Assembly: GCF_036014175.1 (NCBI RefSeq)
Contig: NZ_CP107917.1
Location: 6,696,001 to 6,760,000, forward strand
DNA from: Streptomyces sp. NBC_00443
GTDB taxonomy: Bacteria; Actinomycetota; Actinomycetes; Streptomycetales; Streptomycetaceae
Reading direction: 5' to 3'
Length of the DNA stretch: 64,000 nucleotides
The notes beneath the pieces were generated by a model, which worked only from the letters and a program-made list of their open reading frames with translations, was not told the origin of the DNA and ran no database searches. Shown here in pieces: positions 25,070-33,884 of this stretch; the stretch's first letter is position 1; the number at the start of each line of letters is the position of its first letter. The translations under genes were made by a program, and so were the position numbers.

Positions 25070-26131
25070 TCAGGACGCTGATGTGTCGACCTTCACACGC
25101 GCCGCCACCGGCAGATGGTCGCTCCCGGTCTCCGGCAGAGTCCAGGAGCTCAACGGCTCCAGGCCCCTCACCATGATCTGGTCGATCCGCGCCATCGGGA
25201 ACGACGCCGGCCAGCTGAAGCCCATCCCGCTGCCCGACGCGCCCTGCGTGGAGCGCATCTGGGCGGTGACGGCGTTCAGCGCACGGTCGTTCATCGTGCC
25301 GTTCAGGTCGCCGAGCAGGATGATCTGCTGGAGGGACTCGTCGGCGATGGCCTCACCCAGCGCGTCGGCGCTCTTGTCGCGCTGCCGGGCGGTGAACCCG
25401 GCCTCCACCTTCACCCGCACCGACGGCAGGTGGGCGACGTACACCGCGACCTGCCCGGACGGCGTGGTCACCGCGGCCCGCATGGCACGGACCCAGCCCA
25501 GCTTGATGTCGACCGGCTTGACGCCGCTCAGCGGGTACTTGCTCCACAGCCCGACGGTGCCCTGCACCGAGTGGTACTTGTACGTCGACGCCAGCGCCTT
25601 CTCGTACGTCGGGACCGCGTCGGCCGTCAGCTCCTCCAGGGCCACCACGTCCGCGCCGGACGCGGCCACGTCCTGGGCGGTGCCGGCCGGATCGGCGTTG
25701 TCCGCGTTGACGTTGTGCGTGGCCACCGTGAGGTCGCCGCCGACGCCGGTCTTGTCGGTGAGCTGGCCGCCGAACAGGTTCAGCCAGACGATCGCCGGGA
25801 CCAGCAGGGCGATCAGTGCGGTCGCGGACCTGCGGACGAGGGCCAGCAGGAGCAGCACCGGGACGAACAGGCCCAGCCAGGGCAGGAACGTCTCGGTGAG
25901 GCTGCCGAGGTTGCCGATGGCGTTCGGGATCTGCGCGTGCAGCAGCATCACCAGGGCGAGGATCACCGCGAGGGCGGCCAGGACGAGGCCGCGGCGCCAG
26001 ATGTGCGGGTCGCCGCGCCAGCCCGCGGCCAGGCCCTTCAGGCGGTTTGTCAGGCGCTGAAGCCCGGGTTCCCGGCGCTCGGGACCCGAGCCGCCGTTGT
26101 CCGTCTCCGTCACGTACGCCTGCTGCGCCAT
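25070..26131 (-). CDS. Membrane-anchored endonuclease/exonuclease/phosphatase-fold protein
   Basis: The 353-residue protein has three N-terminal hydrophobic helices (about residues 48-120) followed by an extracytoplasmic EEP domain. It has the family motifs ATHNVNADNAD, ALEELTADAV (catalytic Glu), LLGDLNGTMND (DLN) and GSDHLPVAARV (terminal SDH). The family includes nucleases, sphingomyelinases and inositol phosphatases, so the substrate is open; the topology suggests action outside the cell. The next ~189 bases hold no gene. Confidence 0.83.
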   Translation of the reverse strand: MAQQAYVTETDNGGSGPERREPGLQRLTNRLKGLAAGWRGDPHIWRRGLVLAALAVILALVMLLHAQIPNAIGNLGSLTETFLPWLGLFVPVLLLLALVRRSATALIALLVPAIVWLNLFGGQLTDKTGVGGDLTVATHNVNADNADPAGTAQDVAASGADVVALEELTADAVPTYEKALASTYKYHSVQGTVGLWSKYPLSGVKPVDIKLGWVRAMRAAVTTPSGQVAVYVAHLPSVRVKVEAGFTARQRDKSADALGEAIADESLQQIILLGDLNGTMNDRALNAVTAQMRSTQGASGSGMGFSWPASFPMARIDQIMVRGLEPLSSWTLPETGSDHLPVAARVKVDTSAS

Positions 26132-26320
26132 ACCGTCGCCTCACTACCTGCCGTGCAACACCGTCGTCCCCCCGCGCCCAGAGAAACCCTAGGGGATGAT
26201 CGGCTCCGATCCCGCCGTACTCATGACGGCCGTACGGGGGCGAGGACGTACAAGTCGCCTTCGTGAGTTCCGGATGCGCCGGGAGAAAGCGCGCTCTGTG
26301 ACGAAACGCGCACATTCGAT

Positions 26321-26950
26321 CTACGGGGTGTGTGAACTGACGGGCCGTAGACCTTCGAGCACGGCGTCGGCCATCTGCTCCGCCAGGCCTTCCGGAAGTT
26401 CGGCGTCCGGGCGCATGACGGCACGCACCAGCATCGGTCCGAAGATCATGTCGTTCATCACGTCGACGTCGATGTCCGCGCGCAGTTCACCGTTCTCCTG
26501 CCCGCGGCGCAGGATCGCGTGCTGCTTCCTGCGCCGCGGCTCGACGACGCTCGCGTGATAGGCGTCCCAGATCTTCGGGCTGCTCTTCATCTGGGCGATG
26601 ACGTTGTGCAGGAGCACCGACGAACGGGTCATCAGACCGCGTTGCCGCAACTGCTCCAGCAGCGCCACGACATCGTCGCGCACCGAGGTGCCGGGCAGTT
26701 CGGGGTCGGGCGGCTCGGCGGCGCGCACGACGTCGACGAAGAGCTCCTCCTTGCCGCTCCAGCGGCGGTAGATGGTGGCCTTGCCGACCCCCGCGGTACG
26801 CGCGATGCGCTCGATGGACAGCTCCGCGAGCGGCACGCCGTCCTCCAGCAGCTTGAGGATGCCCTCCATGATGGACCGCTCCACGGCCTCGCTGCGGGGG
26901 CGGCCCCGGGTGGGGCCGTCCTGCCGGGGCCGGCTGTCGGCGAGGCTCAC
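26321..26950 (-). CDS. TetR-family repressor, probable regulator of the adjacent MFS pump
   Basis: A 209-residue protein with a TetR helix-turn-helix near residues 45-70: LSIERIARTAGVGKATIYRR. It starts at GTG 26950 (AAAGGA upstream). The N-terminal tail is Arg/Pro-rich. It lies 110 bases downstream of the DHA2 pump gene on the same strand, so it is likely read from the same or a linked promoter and to repress it through the palindrome at 28671-28691. Confidence 0.87.
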   Translation of the reverse strand: MSLADSRPRQDGPTRGRPRSEAVERSIMEGILKLLEDGVPLAELSIERIARTAGVGKATIYRRWSGKEELFVDVVRAAEPPDPELPGTSVRDDVVALLEQLRQRGLMTRSSVLLHNVIAQMKSSPKIWDAYHASVVEPRRRKQHAILRRGQENGELRADIDVDVMNDMIFGPMLVRAVMRPDAELPEGLAEQMADAVLEGLRPVSSHTP

Positions 26951-27060
26951 TTGGCTCGGTCCTTTCCGTGGGTTGGGGTGATTCTCCCTGGTGTACGGCG
27001 TCGGCGTGCACGACGTCTCGGGGTACGGGGCGCGTCGGCGCGTGGCGCACCCCCCGCCTT

Positions 27061-28647
27061 CTACTCCGCGGCAGCCAACTCCCGTTCCGTCTCGCCCTCC
27101 TGAGACGCCGCAGGCCGCCCCGGCAGGAACAGCCCGACGACCACCGCGCCGAGCACCGCGACCCCCGCGCCCCACAGCGCGGTGACGTGCATGGCGTGCA
27201 GGAAGGCGTCGTGGGCCGCGCCGACGAGGGCGTCGCCCCGGGGGCCGAGCCGGTCCGCGACGCCGAGCGTGGCCTCGATGGACTCGCCCGCGGTGTGCCG
27301 TAGGCCCTCGGGCAGCATCGTGAGCCGGTCCTCGATGTCACCTCGGTACGCCGTCGACAGGACCGAGCCCAGCACGGCGATGCCGAGCGCGCCGCCGACC
27401 TGGCGGAAGGTGTTGCTGAGCGCGGAGGCGGAGCCGGCCTTCTCGCGGGGCAGGGCCTGCATGATGACGACGCTGACGGGGGTCATGATGTGCGCCATCG
27501 CGGTGCCCATGAGGAAGAAGACGACCTCCAGGATCCAGATCGGCGTGTCCGCCTCGAACGTGGCGAACGCGGCCAGCGTGGCGGCGATCAGCAGCATGGC
27601 ACCGGTGGTGGTGGCCCGGTTGCCGAACCGGTCGACGACGAGCCGGGCCCGCGGGGCGAAGATCATCTGGGCGGCGGCGAGCGGCAGCATCAGCAGGCCG
27701 GTCTCCAGCGGCGAGTAGCCGCGCACGCTCTGGGTGTAGAAGACCGAGAAGAAGGTCACGCCCATGAGGGCGAAGAAGACCAGCGCGATCACGCCGATCG
27801 CGGCCGAGAAGACCTTGTTGCGGAAGTACGTGACGTCGATGGACGGATGGTCGCTGCGCTTCTCGAACACGACGAACGCGGCGAGCACGGCGAGACCCGA
27901 GCCGATGGTCGCGAGGACCGTCGGGTCCGTGAAGTCGGCCAGCTGGCCGCCCTTGATGATGCCGTAGACGAGCAGGACGAGGCCGACGACGGAGAGCACG
28001 ACACCGACGGGGTCGATACGACCGGGCTTCGGGTCACGCGAGTCCGGTACCAGCCACAGCATCAGCGCGACCGCCAGCAGCACTATCGGCACGTTGACGA
28101 GGAAGACGGACCCCCACCAGAAGTGGTCGAGCAGCACCCCGCCCGTGATGGGCCCGATGGCGATGGCGAGCCCGACACCGCCCGCCCAGATGCCGATGGC
28201 CTTGGGCTGCTCCTCGCGCTCGAAGACGTTCATCAGGACGGCGAGGGTGGCCGGCATGACGAAGGCGGCGCCGAGGCCCATCACCGCGCGGAAGGTGATG
28301 AGCTCGCCGGGCGAGCCGGAGAACGCGGCGAGGGCGGAGCCGATCCCGAACACGGCGAGCCCGCCGAGCAGGACCTTCTTGCGGCCGAGCCGGTCGCCGA
28401 GGATGCCCGCGCTGAACAGCAGACCAGCGAAGACGAGGGTGTAGGCGTTGATCGCCCACTCCAGCTCGCTCTGGGTGGCGCCGAGTCCGGTCGGGGCCGG
28501 GGTCGAGATGGTCTTGATGGCGACGTTCAGGATCGAGTTGTCCAGGACGACGATCAGCAGGCTCAGCATCAGCACGGCGAGGATCGCCCAACGGCGCCGG
28601 TGCACGGCTTCCGGTATGCGGGGGGCTGTGGCGGCGGGAGAAGTCAT
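27061..28647 (-). CDS. DHA2-family drug efflux MFS transporter
   Basis: A 528-residue, 14-helix-type exporter of the EmrB/QacA family. It has LDNSILNVAIKTIS in helix 1 (family motif LDxTIVNVALP) and GDRLGRKKVLLGG in the loop between helices 2 and 3. An AGGAGG lies upstream. Likely substrates are hydrophobic drugs or secondary metabolites. A dyad matching a TetR-type operator lies 24-44 bases upstream of its start. Confidence 0.9.
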   Translation of the reverse strand: MTSPAATAPRIPEAVHRRRWAILAVLMLSLLIVVLDNSILNVAIKTISTPAPTGLGATQSELEWAINAYTLVFAGLLFSAGILGDRLGRKKVLLGGLAVFGIGSALAAFSGSPGELITFRAVMGLGAAFVMPATLAVLMNVFEREEQPKAIGIWAGGVGLAIAIGPITGGVLLDHFWWGSVFLVNVPIVLLAVALMLWLVPDSRDPKPGRIDPVGVVLSVVGLVLLVYGIIKGGQLADFTDPTVLATIGSGLAVLAAFVVFEKRSDHPSIDVTYFRNKVFSAAIGVIALVFFALMGVTFFSVFYTQSVRGYSPLETGLLMLPLAAAQMIFAPRARLVVDRFGNRATTTGAMLLIAATLAAFATFEADTPIWILEVVFFLMGTAMAHIMTPVSVVIMQALPREKAGSASALSNTFRQVGGALGIAVLGSVLSTAYRGDIEDRLTMLPEGLRHTAGESIEATLGVADRLGPRGDALVGAAHDAFLHAMHVTALWGAGVAVLGAVVVGLFLPGRPAASQEGETERELAAAE

Positions 28648-28670
28648 GCTGTCGACGCTACCTCCTTTAC

Positions 28671-28691
28671 GATACGGAACCGTCTCGTATC
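28671..28691 (-). promoter_or_regulatory. Palindromic operator in front of the DHA2 pump gene
   Basis: GATACG (28671-28676) and CGTATC (28686-28691) form an inverted repeat with a 9-base spacer, with ACGG/CCGT nested inside. Its spacing and AT-richer flank fit a TetR-family operator overlapping the promoter of the pump gene. Assignment to the local TetR protein is inferred. Confidence 0.7.
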
Positions 28692-28839
28692 TTAAATTCT
28701 TACCGAGTACTTACGAGGGCGGGACACCGGGGCGGAACTCACACAGGGAGGTCTGGCCGTCCCTGGCACGAGGTGCCACCATGGAGGGGATCCGGGGACG
28801 CCGTAAGGGCGCCTCGAGATGACAGAAGGAGCCGTTGCA

Positions 28840-29715
28840 ATGACGCAGCTTTCGGCTGCCCAGACGCCTCAGGCGAAGAACTCCGACGGCAGCAAGGCGC
28901 TGTACGGGGGGAAGGGCACACGCCGCATCACCGTTCGCGACATCGGCCTCGCCAAGGAGCGGGGCGAGAAGTGGCCCATGCTCACCGCCTACGACGCGAT
29001 GACCGCGTCCGTCTTCGACGAGGCCGGCATCCCGGTCATGCTCGTCGGAGACTCCGCGGGCAACTGCCACCTCGGCTACGACACCACCGTGCCCGTGACG
29101 CTCGACGAGATGACCATGCTCTCGGCGGCCGTCGTACGCGGCACCTCCCGCGCCCTGATCGTCGGCGACCTGCCCTTCGGCTCGTACCAGGAGGGCCCGG
29201 TGCAGGCGCTGCGCTCGGCGACCCGGCTGGTCAAGGAGGCCGGCGTCGGGGCGGTCAAGCTGGAGGGCGGCGAGCGCTCGCACGAGCAGATCCGCCTGCT
29301 GGTCGAGTCCGGCATCCCGGTCATGGCCCACATCGGCCTGACCCCGCAGTCCGTCAACGCCATGGGCTACCGCGTCCAGGGCCGCGGCGAGGAGGCCGCC
29401 GCGCAACTCCTGCGCGACGCCAAGGCGGTCCAGGACGCGGGCGCGTTCGCGGTCGTCCTGGAGCTGGTGCCGGCCGAACTGGCCGCCGAGGTCACCCGCG
29501 TCCTGCACATCCCGACCGTCGGCATCGGTGCCGGTGCCGAGACCGACGCCCAGGTCCTGGTCTGGACGGACATGCTGGGCCTGACCGGCGGCCGCGTCCC
29601 CAAGTTCGTCAAGCAGTACGCCGACCTCCGCGAGGTCATGGGCAACGCCGCGAAGGCGTTCGCGGACGACGTCGTCGGCGGAACGTTCCCGCTGGAGGAG
29701 CACTCGGTCCACTGA
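28840..29715 (+). CDS. panB: 3-methyl-2-oxobutanoate hydroxymethyltransferase
   Basis: PanB transfers a hydroxymethyl group from methylenetetrahydrofolate to alpha-ketoisovalerate, the first committed step to pantothenate and coenzyme A. I chose ATG 28840 because AGAAGGAG lies at ideal spacing; the ATG at 28819 has no such site. Visible motifs are MLTAYDAMTA, VGDSAGNCHLGYDTT (metal-binding Asp), VKLEGGER and VPAELAAEVTR near the end. Length (291) is slightly above the usual ~265-280 because of the N-terminal tail. It stands alone and ends at a strong terminator. Confidence 0.95.
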   Translation: MTQLSAAQTPQAKNSDGSKALYGGKGTRRITVRDIGLAKERGEKWPMLTAYDAMTASVFDEAGIPVMLVGDSAGNCHLGYDTTVPVTLDEMTMLSAAVVRGTSRALIVGDLPFGSYQEGPVQALRSATRLVKEAGVGAVKLEGGERSHEQIRLLVESGIPVMAHIGLTPQSVNAMGYRVQGRGEEAAAQLLRDAKAVQDAGAFAVVLELVPAELAAEVTRVLHIPTVGIGAGAETDAQVLVWTDMLGLTGGRVPKFVKQYADLREVMGNAAKAFADDVVGGTFPLEEHSVH

Positions 29716-29758
29716 GCCCTGCCGGGCTCGGCCACCCCTGAACCACTGCGGCACCACA

Positions 29759-29798
29759 GCGCCCCGCCGATCTTCCCCCGTCGGCGGGGCGCCTTTTT
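29759..29798 (+). terminator. Rho-independent terminator after panB
   Basis: GCGCCCCGCCGA (29759-29770) pairs perfectly with TCGGCGGGGCGC (29781-29792), loop 10 bases, followed by CTTTTTG. It is the clearest stem plus T-run terminator in the window and separates panB from the convergent S53 peptidase gene. Confidence 0.95.
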
Positions 29799-29838
29799 GT
29801 GCCGTGCTCGTGCCGTGCTCGTGCCGCGTTGCCGCCGC

Positions 29839-31779
29839 TCAGCGACGCCGGTACGACTCCACATAGCCGCCCGCGGGCGTCCCCACGCCCGTCACGTCGT
29901 CGTAGCCCTGCACGGCCGTCAGGGAGCTGTCCTTGCCGAGGCTGCGCACGGACGTGGTCAGGCCGCCGGTCGCGTCGTAGCCGTTGACGTAGTCGACGCG
30001 GGCGACCGCGAGGCCGGAGCCCGTCGGGTCGTCCGTGACGTCGTGGTACGCCTTCGAGCCGTACCGGGCGTAGACCGCCGGGTTGGCGAAGCCGAGCGGC
30101 TTGCCGCCGCGGGCCTCCTGCGCGAGGGCCTGGACGGCCGCGATCACCGGCGCCGCGAGCGAGGTGCCGCCGAGGCGGTACTCGTCGTAGGCCTGCGTCG
30201 TGCCGTCCGGCATGGTCTGCGTCTGACCCACCAGGAACCCGGTGTTCGGATCGGCGATCGCCGCGATGTCCGGGACGACGCGGTTGCCGTCGGCGCTGTT
30301 GGCCCCGGCGAGCGCGTCCGGCACGACGCCCTTCTGGTAGTACGGCTCGGCGACCGTCCGGCTCGTGCCGCCGCCCGCGCCCGAGTTGAACGCGCCCGGG
30401 AAGTCGGTCCAGCTCCTGCCGTCGGCCGACAGGGCCGCCTTCTCGGTGCCCCAGCCGGTCTCCCAGAGGTACTTGTCGCCCTTGCCGACCGCCAGCGAGG
30501 TACCGCCGACCGCCGTCACCCACGCCGAACTCGCCGGGATGTCCACCTGCTTGGTGCCGCTGCTCGCGACCTCGTCGCCGTCGTCGCCGGAGGAGTAGTA
30601 GAAGCCGATGCCCTCGACCGCGCCGAACTGGAAGACCTGGTCGTAGGCGGCCGCGAGGTCCGGCGTCTGGGCGTCCTCGGTCTCGCCCCAGGAGTTGGAG
30701 ACGAGGTCGGCCAGGTGGTTGTCGACGATCTTGCTGAGCGAGTCCAGCAGGTCCTCGTCGTAGCAGGACGCGGCGCCCACATAGGTGACCTGCGCGCCGG
30801 GCGCGACCGCGTGCACGGCCTCGACGTCGAGGGTCTCCTCGCCGTACCAGCCGGCCGCCCCGCACTCCTCGGTCCGCGTGTACTGCGCGGGCAGGACCTG
30901 GCGCAGCTGACCGCTCTTCCAGGCCGCGTCACCGTTGCGCTTCGCGTAGGTGCCCGCGTCGTAGGCGATGGTCGGGGAGGCGTACGCGTCGGTGATGGCG
31001 ATGCGCACGCCCTTGCCGGTGCGCTTGCCCGCGCCGTACGCGGCGCGCAGCTGCTTTCCGGTGTAGCCCTTGACGGCGTACGGGATCTTCGTGCCGTACG
31101 CGTCCGGCAGCGTGGTCGCCACCTTCGAGCCGTGGTACGTCGAGAACGGCCCGGCGTTGCGGAACACCGTCTCCGGCGGCGGGAGCTGGTCCTGGTGGCT
31201 CGCCAGGTGCGGCGCGTTGTCCAGGCCGGTGACGGTCAGGACGGCACCCTTGAGGCTGTCCGGCACCGACGCGGTCGCCGTGGGAGCGCGGTAGGTCTTC
31301 GCGCCCTTGGTGTAGTTGTGCAGCTGGGTGCCGAACGCCTGCTCCGCGGCGGCCACCTCACCGGTGACGGCCACGTAGTGCTGCGTGACACCTGTGACCT
31401 TCAGGCCGGCGGACGTCAACCAGCCCCTGACGGCGGCCACTTGGGCCTTCGTCGCACCGAAGCGGGCCTGGGCCCGGCCTGCGGTGAGGTACTTGCCGTA
31501 CGACGCCGAGCTCGGGTCCGACACGGCCTTCGCGTAGGCGGCGAGGCCGGCCGCGTCCCGGCCCGCGAGGTAGACGCGTACGGAGACCCGGCCGCTGTCC
31601 GCGGCCGCGCCCCGGTCCGCCCTGGCCGTGGCCCAGGTGGGCTTGGTGCCGGCGAGCCTGTCGCGGCCCTGGTCCGCGGCGTGCGCCGCGGGTATGCCGA
31701 GCGCCAGCGCGCCGGTGAGGAGAGGCAGTGTCGCCGCCAAGCTCACCGAGGCGCGCAGCGCGGCACGGTTCGATCTCAT
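29839..31779 (-). CDS. Secreted S53 (sedolisin/kumamolisin-type) serine carboxyl peptidase
   Basis: The 646-residue preproprotein begins at ATG 31779 (AGGGGG upstream) with a signal peptide ending AAHA-ADQ. A pro-kumamolisin activation domain (about residues 40-190) is followed by the S53 catalytic domain. The Glu/Asp pair lies in EETLDVEAVHAVAPG near residue 315 and the catalytic Ser in GGTSLAAPVIAA near residue 540. A C-terminal Asp-rich calcium-binding segment (DDPTGSG) is present. These are acid-active extracellular endopeptidases. The enzyme would feed on external protein or process surface proteins. Confidence 0.92.
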   Translation of the reverse strand: MRSNRAALRASVSLAATLPLLTGALALGIPAAHAADQGRDRLAGTKPTWATARADRGAAADSGRVSVRVYLAGRDAAGLAAYAKAVSDPSSASYGKYLTAGRAQARFGATKAQVAAVRGWLTSAGLKVTGVTQHYVAVTGEVAAAEQAFGTQLHNYTKGAKTYRAPTATASVPDSLKGAVLTVTGLDNAPHLASHQDQLPPPETVFRNAGPFSTYHGSKVATTLPDAYGTKIPYAVKGYTGKQLRAAYGAGKRTGKGVRIAITDAYASPTIAYDAGTYAKRNGDAAWKSGQLRQVLPAQYTRTEECGAAGWYGEETLDVEAVHAVAPGAQVTYVGAASCYDEDLLDSLSKIVDNHLADLVSNSWGETEDAQTPDLAAAYDQVFQFGAVEGIGFYYSSGDDGDEVASSGTKQVDIPASSAWVTAVGGTSLAVGKGDKYLWETGWGTEKAALSADGRSWTDFPGAFNSGAGGGTSRTVAEPYYQKGVVPDALAGANSADGNRVVPDIAAIADPNTGFLVGQTQTMPDGTTQAYDEYRLGGTSLAAPVIAAVQALAQEARGGKPLGFANPAVYARYGSKAYHDVTDDPTGSGLAVARVDYVNGYDATGGLTTSVRSLGKDSSLTAVQGYDDVTGVGTPAGGYVESYRRR

Positions 31780-31957
31780 GGAACCCCCTGTGCGGTTCGT
31801 GTGTGCGAGTGGATCACCCGACGGTGGCCACTTAAGCGACGAACCGTTCACGCCAGGGGAATGCCCGGCCCAAGAAGGTCCCAACTAACCTAATGACAAG
31901 GCCATTTCGGCAACTGCGACGACACCTTTGACGACATCTGCGACGACAGCCGCGACG

Positions 31958-32581
31958 TCATGACCGCGGCTTCGCGCCCCGCTCCTTCAGCATGTCCGCC
32001 ATCAGGTCGATCTCCGACCGCTGCCCGTTCACCATGGTCTGCGCGAGCCGCTTCTCCACGCCGACCGCGCACTTGTCGACACAGCCCTCGGCCATGTGGA
32101 TGCCGCCCTTGTGATGGGCCGTCATCAACTGGAGGAAGAAGATCTCCGCCTGCTTGCCGCTGAGCCCCTCCAGCTTCTTCATCTCCGCGTCGGTCGCCAT
32201 GCCCGGCATCAGCGCGCCGTCCTCACCGGCGGGCATGCCGCCCATGCCCATCCAGGTCATCGGCCCGTCCGACGACACCTTCGGCAGCTCCCACAGGTCC
32301 AGCCAGCCCAGCAGCATGCCGCGCTGGTTGGCCTGGGTCTGCGCGATGTCGTACGCGAGCCGCCGGATCTCCTCGTCCTTCGTACGGTCGCGCACGATGT
32401 ACGACATCTCGACGGCCTGCTGGTGATGCACCGCCATGTCGCGCGCGAACCCGGCGTCCGCCGAGTCGGCGCCCGGCGTGCCGCTCGAACCGCCGTCCTC
32501 GGCGACCGCGTAGGTCAGCGCGCCGACCGCGACGAGCACGGCCGCCGCGGTCCCCGCAATCCAGCCGACGTGCTGTTTCAC
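31958..32581 (-). CDS. Membrane-anchored DUF305 protein
   Basis: A 207-residue protein with one N-terminal membrane helix and the two His-rich motifs typical of DUF305: FARDMAVHHQQAVEMS and TAHHKGGIHMAEGC. The GTG start at 32581 overlaps the upstream DUF3105 stop (GTGA), indicating translational coupling. A Met-rich loop (TWMGMGGMPAGEDGALMPGM) lies between the motifs. His/Met-rich composition suggests metal, perhaps copper, binding, but this is not proven for the family. Confidence 0.85.
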   Translation of the reverse strand: MKQHVGWIAGTAAAVLVAVGALTYAVAEDGGSSGTPGADSADAGFARDMAVHHQQAVEMSYIVRDRTKDEEIRRLAYDIAQTQANQRGMLLGWLDLWELPKVSSDGPMTWMGMGGMPAGEDGALMPGMATDAEMKKLEGLSGKQAEIFFLQLMTAHHKGGIHMAEGCVDKCAVGVEKRLAQTMVNGQRSEIDLMADMLKERGAKPRS

Positions 32582-33249
32582 TCCGAGAGACCACCCGTGC
32601 ACGGCGCGCCCGGCTCGGGCGTCTGCTTGCCCTGGACGTACGTCTCGAAGAACTTGCCGACGTCCGGGTCGCTCGCGCTCGTCACCGTGCGCTGGTGCCC
32701 CCACGCGCTGAGCATGATCGGGTCCTTCTGCTTCTCGTCCGGGCTCATCAGCGCGTACGGCGTCTGCTTGACCTTGGTCGACAGCGCGTCGACGTCGGCC
32801 TTGGAGGCCTTGGACGTGTACGTCACCCAGACCGCGCCGTGCTCCAGCGAGTGCACGGCGTTCTCCTTGCGGAGTTCCTTGTCGTAGACGTCACCGTTGC
32901 AGTTCATCCAGGCCCGGTGGTGGTCGCCGCCGACCGGGGGCTCCATCGGGTACCCGACACTGGTCTCCACGTGGGTGCTCGACAGCTTCGTGTTCCAGGT
33001 CTTCACGCCGTCCTTGCCGGCGACGAACTTCCCGGGGACCTTGTCGGCCGGCCGCTTCGCCTCGTCCTTGTCGGCGTCGGACTGCGACCGGACGAGGATG
33101 ACACCGGCGGCCACCAGACCGACCACGACCACCACGCTCGCCGCGATCGTCAGGATGCGGTTACGGCGCTCACGGGCCTGCTCGGCACGCCGCATCTCCT
33201 CTATTCGCGCCTTGCGAGCCGCGTTGCTCTTGTTCTTGGCGGAGCCCAT
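32578..33249 (-). CDS. DUF3105 membrane-anchored protein
   Basis: A 223-residue protein with a charged N-terminal coiled stretch (RKARIEEMRRAEQARERR), one membrane helix and an extracytoplasmic DUF3105 domain showing YPMEPPVGGDHHRAWMNCNG and HSLEHGAVWVTY. I chose ATG 33249. Function unknown. In actinobacteria DUF3105 and DUF305 genes often sit together, as here, and probably act in one surface process. Confidence 0.85.
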   Translation of the reverse strand: MGSAKNKSNAARKARIEEMRRAEQARERRNRILTIAASVVVVVGLVAAGVILVRSQSDADKDEAKRPADKVPGKFVAGKDGVKTWNTKLSSTHVETSVGYPMEPPVGGDHHRAWMNCNGDVYDKELRKENAVHSLEHGAVWVTYTSKASKADVDALSTKVKQTPYALMSPDEKQKDPIMLSAWGHQRTVTSASDPDVGKFFETYVQGKQTPEPGAPCTGGLSE

Positions 33250-33395
33250 GAGGTGTTGTCCTTCTGGGGAAAGGGACGGTCGGGTCCGCTGATCGTAATG
33301 GGGAAGGTGTGACATCTCGTAGAGGGGACGTGGAGAGGACCGAGGAAAGGCCGGATCGGGATGATCCCGCCGGTCGGCCGAAGGCCGCTTCCCGG

Positions 33396-33420
33396 ATATT
33401 TGAACCCTGGATGCGCATTA
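33396..33420 (+). promoter_or_regulatory. Candidate NsrR half-palindrome upstream of the Rrf2 gene
   Basis: The segment TATTTGAACCCTGG-ATGCGCATTA contains GGATGCGCATTA, similar to the right half of the clear operator before the flavohemoprotein gene (AGATGCAAATTA). It lies 16-40 bases before the regulator's ATG, consistent with weaker autoregulation. Confidence 0.5.
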
Positions 33421-33435
33421 CCTACGCTGCCGTAC

Positions 33436-33870
33436 ATGCGGCTGTTGCGCTCCACCGACCTGGCACTACGGCTCCTCATGCGGCTCGCCGTCCTGGAGGG
33501 CGGCACGCCGACGACGCGCGAGGTCGCGGCGGACATGGAGGTGCCGTACACGCACGCCGCCAAGGTCGTCGCCGAGTTGCAGCACCTCGGCCTGGTGGAC
33601 GCCCGCCGGGGCCGCGGGGGCGGGCTGTCGCTCACCGACAGGGGCCGTACCGCTTCGGTCGGCGCGGTCGTGCGTGCCTTCGAGGGGGACGGCGACGTCG
33701 TCGAGTGCGAGGGCGACAGCCCCTGCCCGCTCCACACCGGGTGCCTGCTGCGCGGTGCGCTGCGGCGGGCCCAGGAGGCCTTCTTCGCCTCGCTGGACCC
33801 GCTGACGCTGGCCGATGTGACCGCGGACCCCACCGGGCCGCTGCTGGTTCAGATCGGCCGCACGCCCTGA
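33436..33870 (+). CDS. nsrR: NsrR-like Rrf2-family nitric oxide sensor/repressor
   Basis: A 144-residue Rrf2 protein with a winged helix (TTREVAADMEVPYTHAAKVV, about residues 26-45). Three Cys in ECEGDSPCPLHTGCLLRG, with spacing of the NsrR class, bind a nitric-oxide-sensitive [4Fe-4S] cluster in known Streptomyces NsrR. ATG 33436 starts MRLLRSTDLALRLLMRLA as expected. It converges with the flavohemoprotein gene (14 bases between stops), whose promoter carries a palindrome it should bind. Confidence 0.9.
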   Translation: MRLLRSTDLALRLLMRLAVLEGGTPTTREVAADMEVPYTHAAKVVAELQHLGLVDARRGRGGGLSLTDRGRTASVGAVVRAFEGDGDVVECEGDSPCPLHTGCLLRGALRRAQEAFFASLDPLTLADVTADPTGPLLVQIGRTP

Positions 33871-33884
33871 GGCCCGGCCCGGCG

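Noticed and set aside
29799..29827. Short GTGCCGTGCTC direct repeat after the panB terminator
   Set aside because: It is only about two and a half copies of 11 bases with no dyad or neighbouring signal, so it is noted but not claimed as functional.
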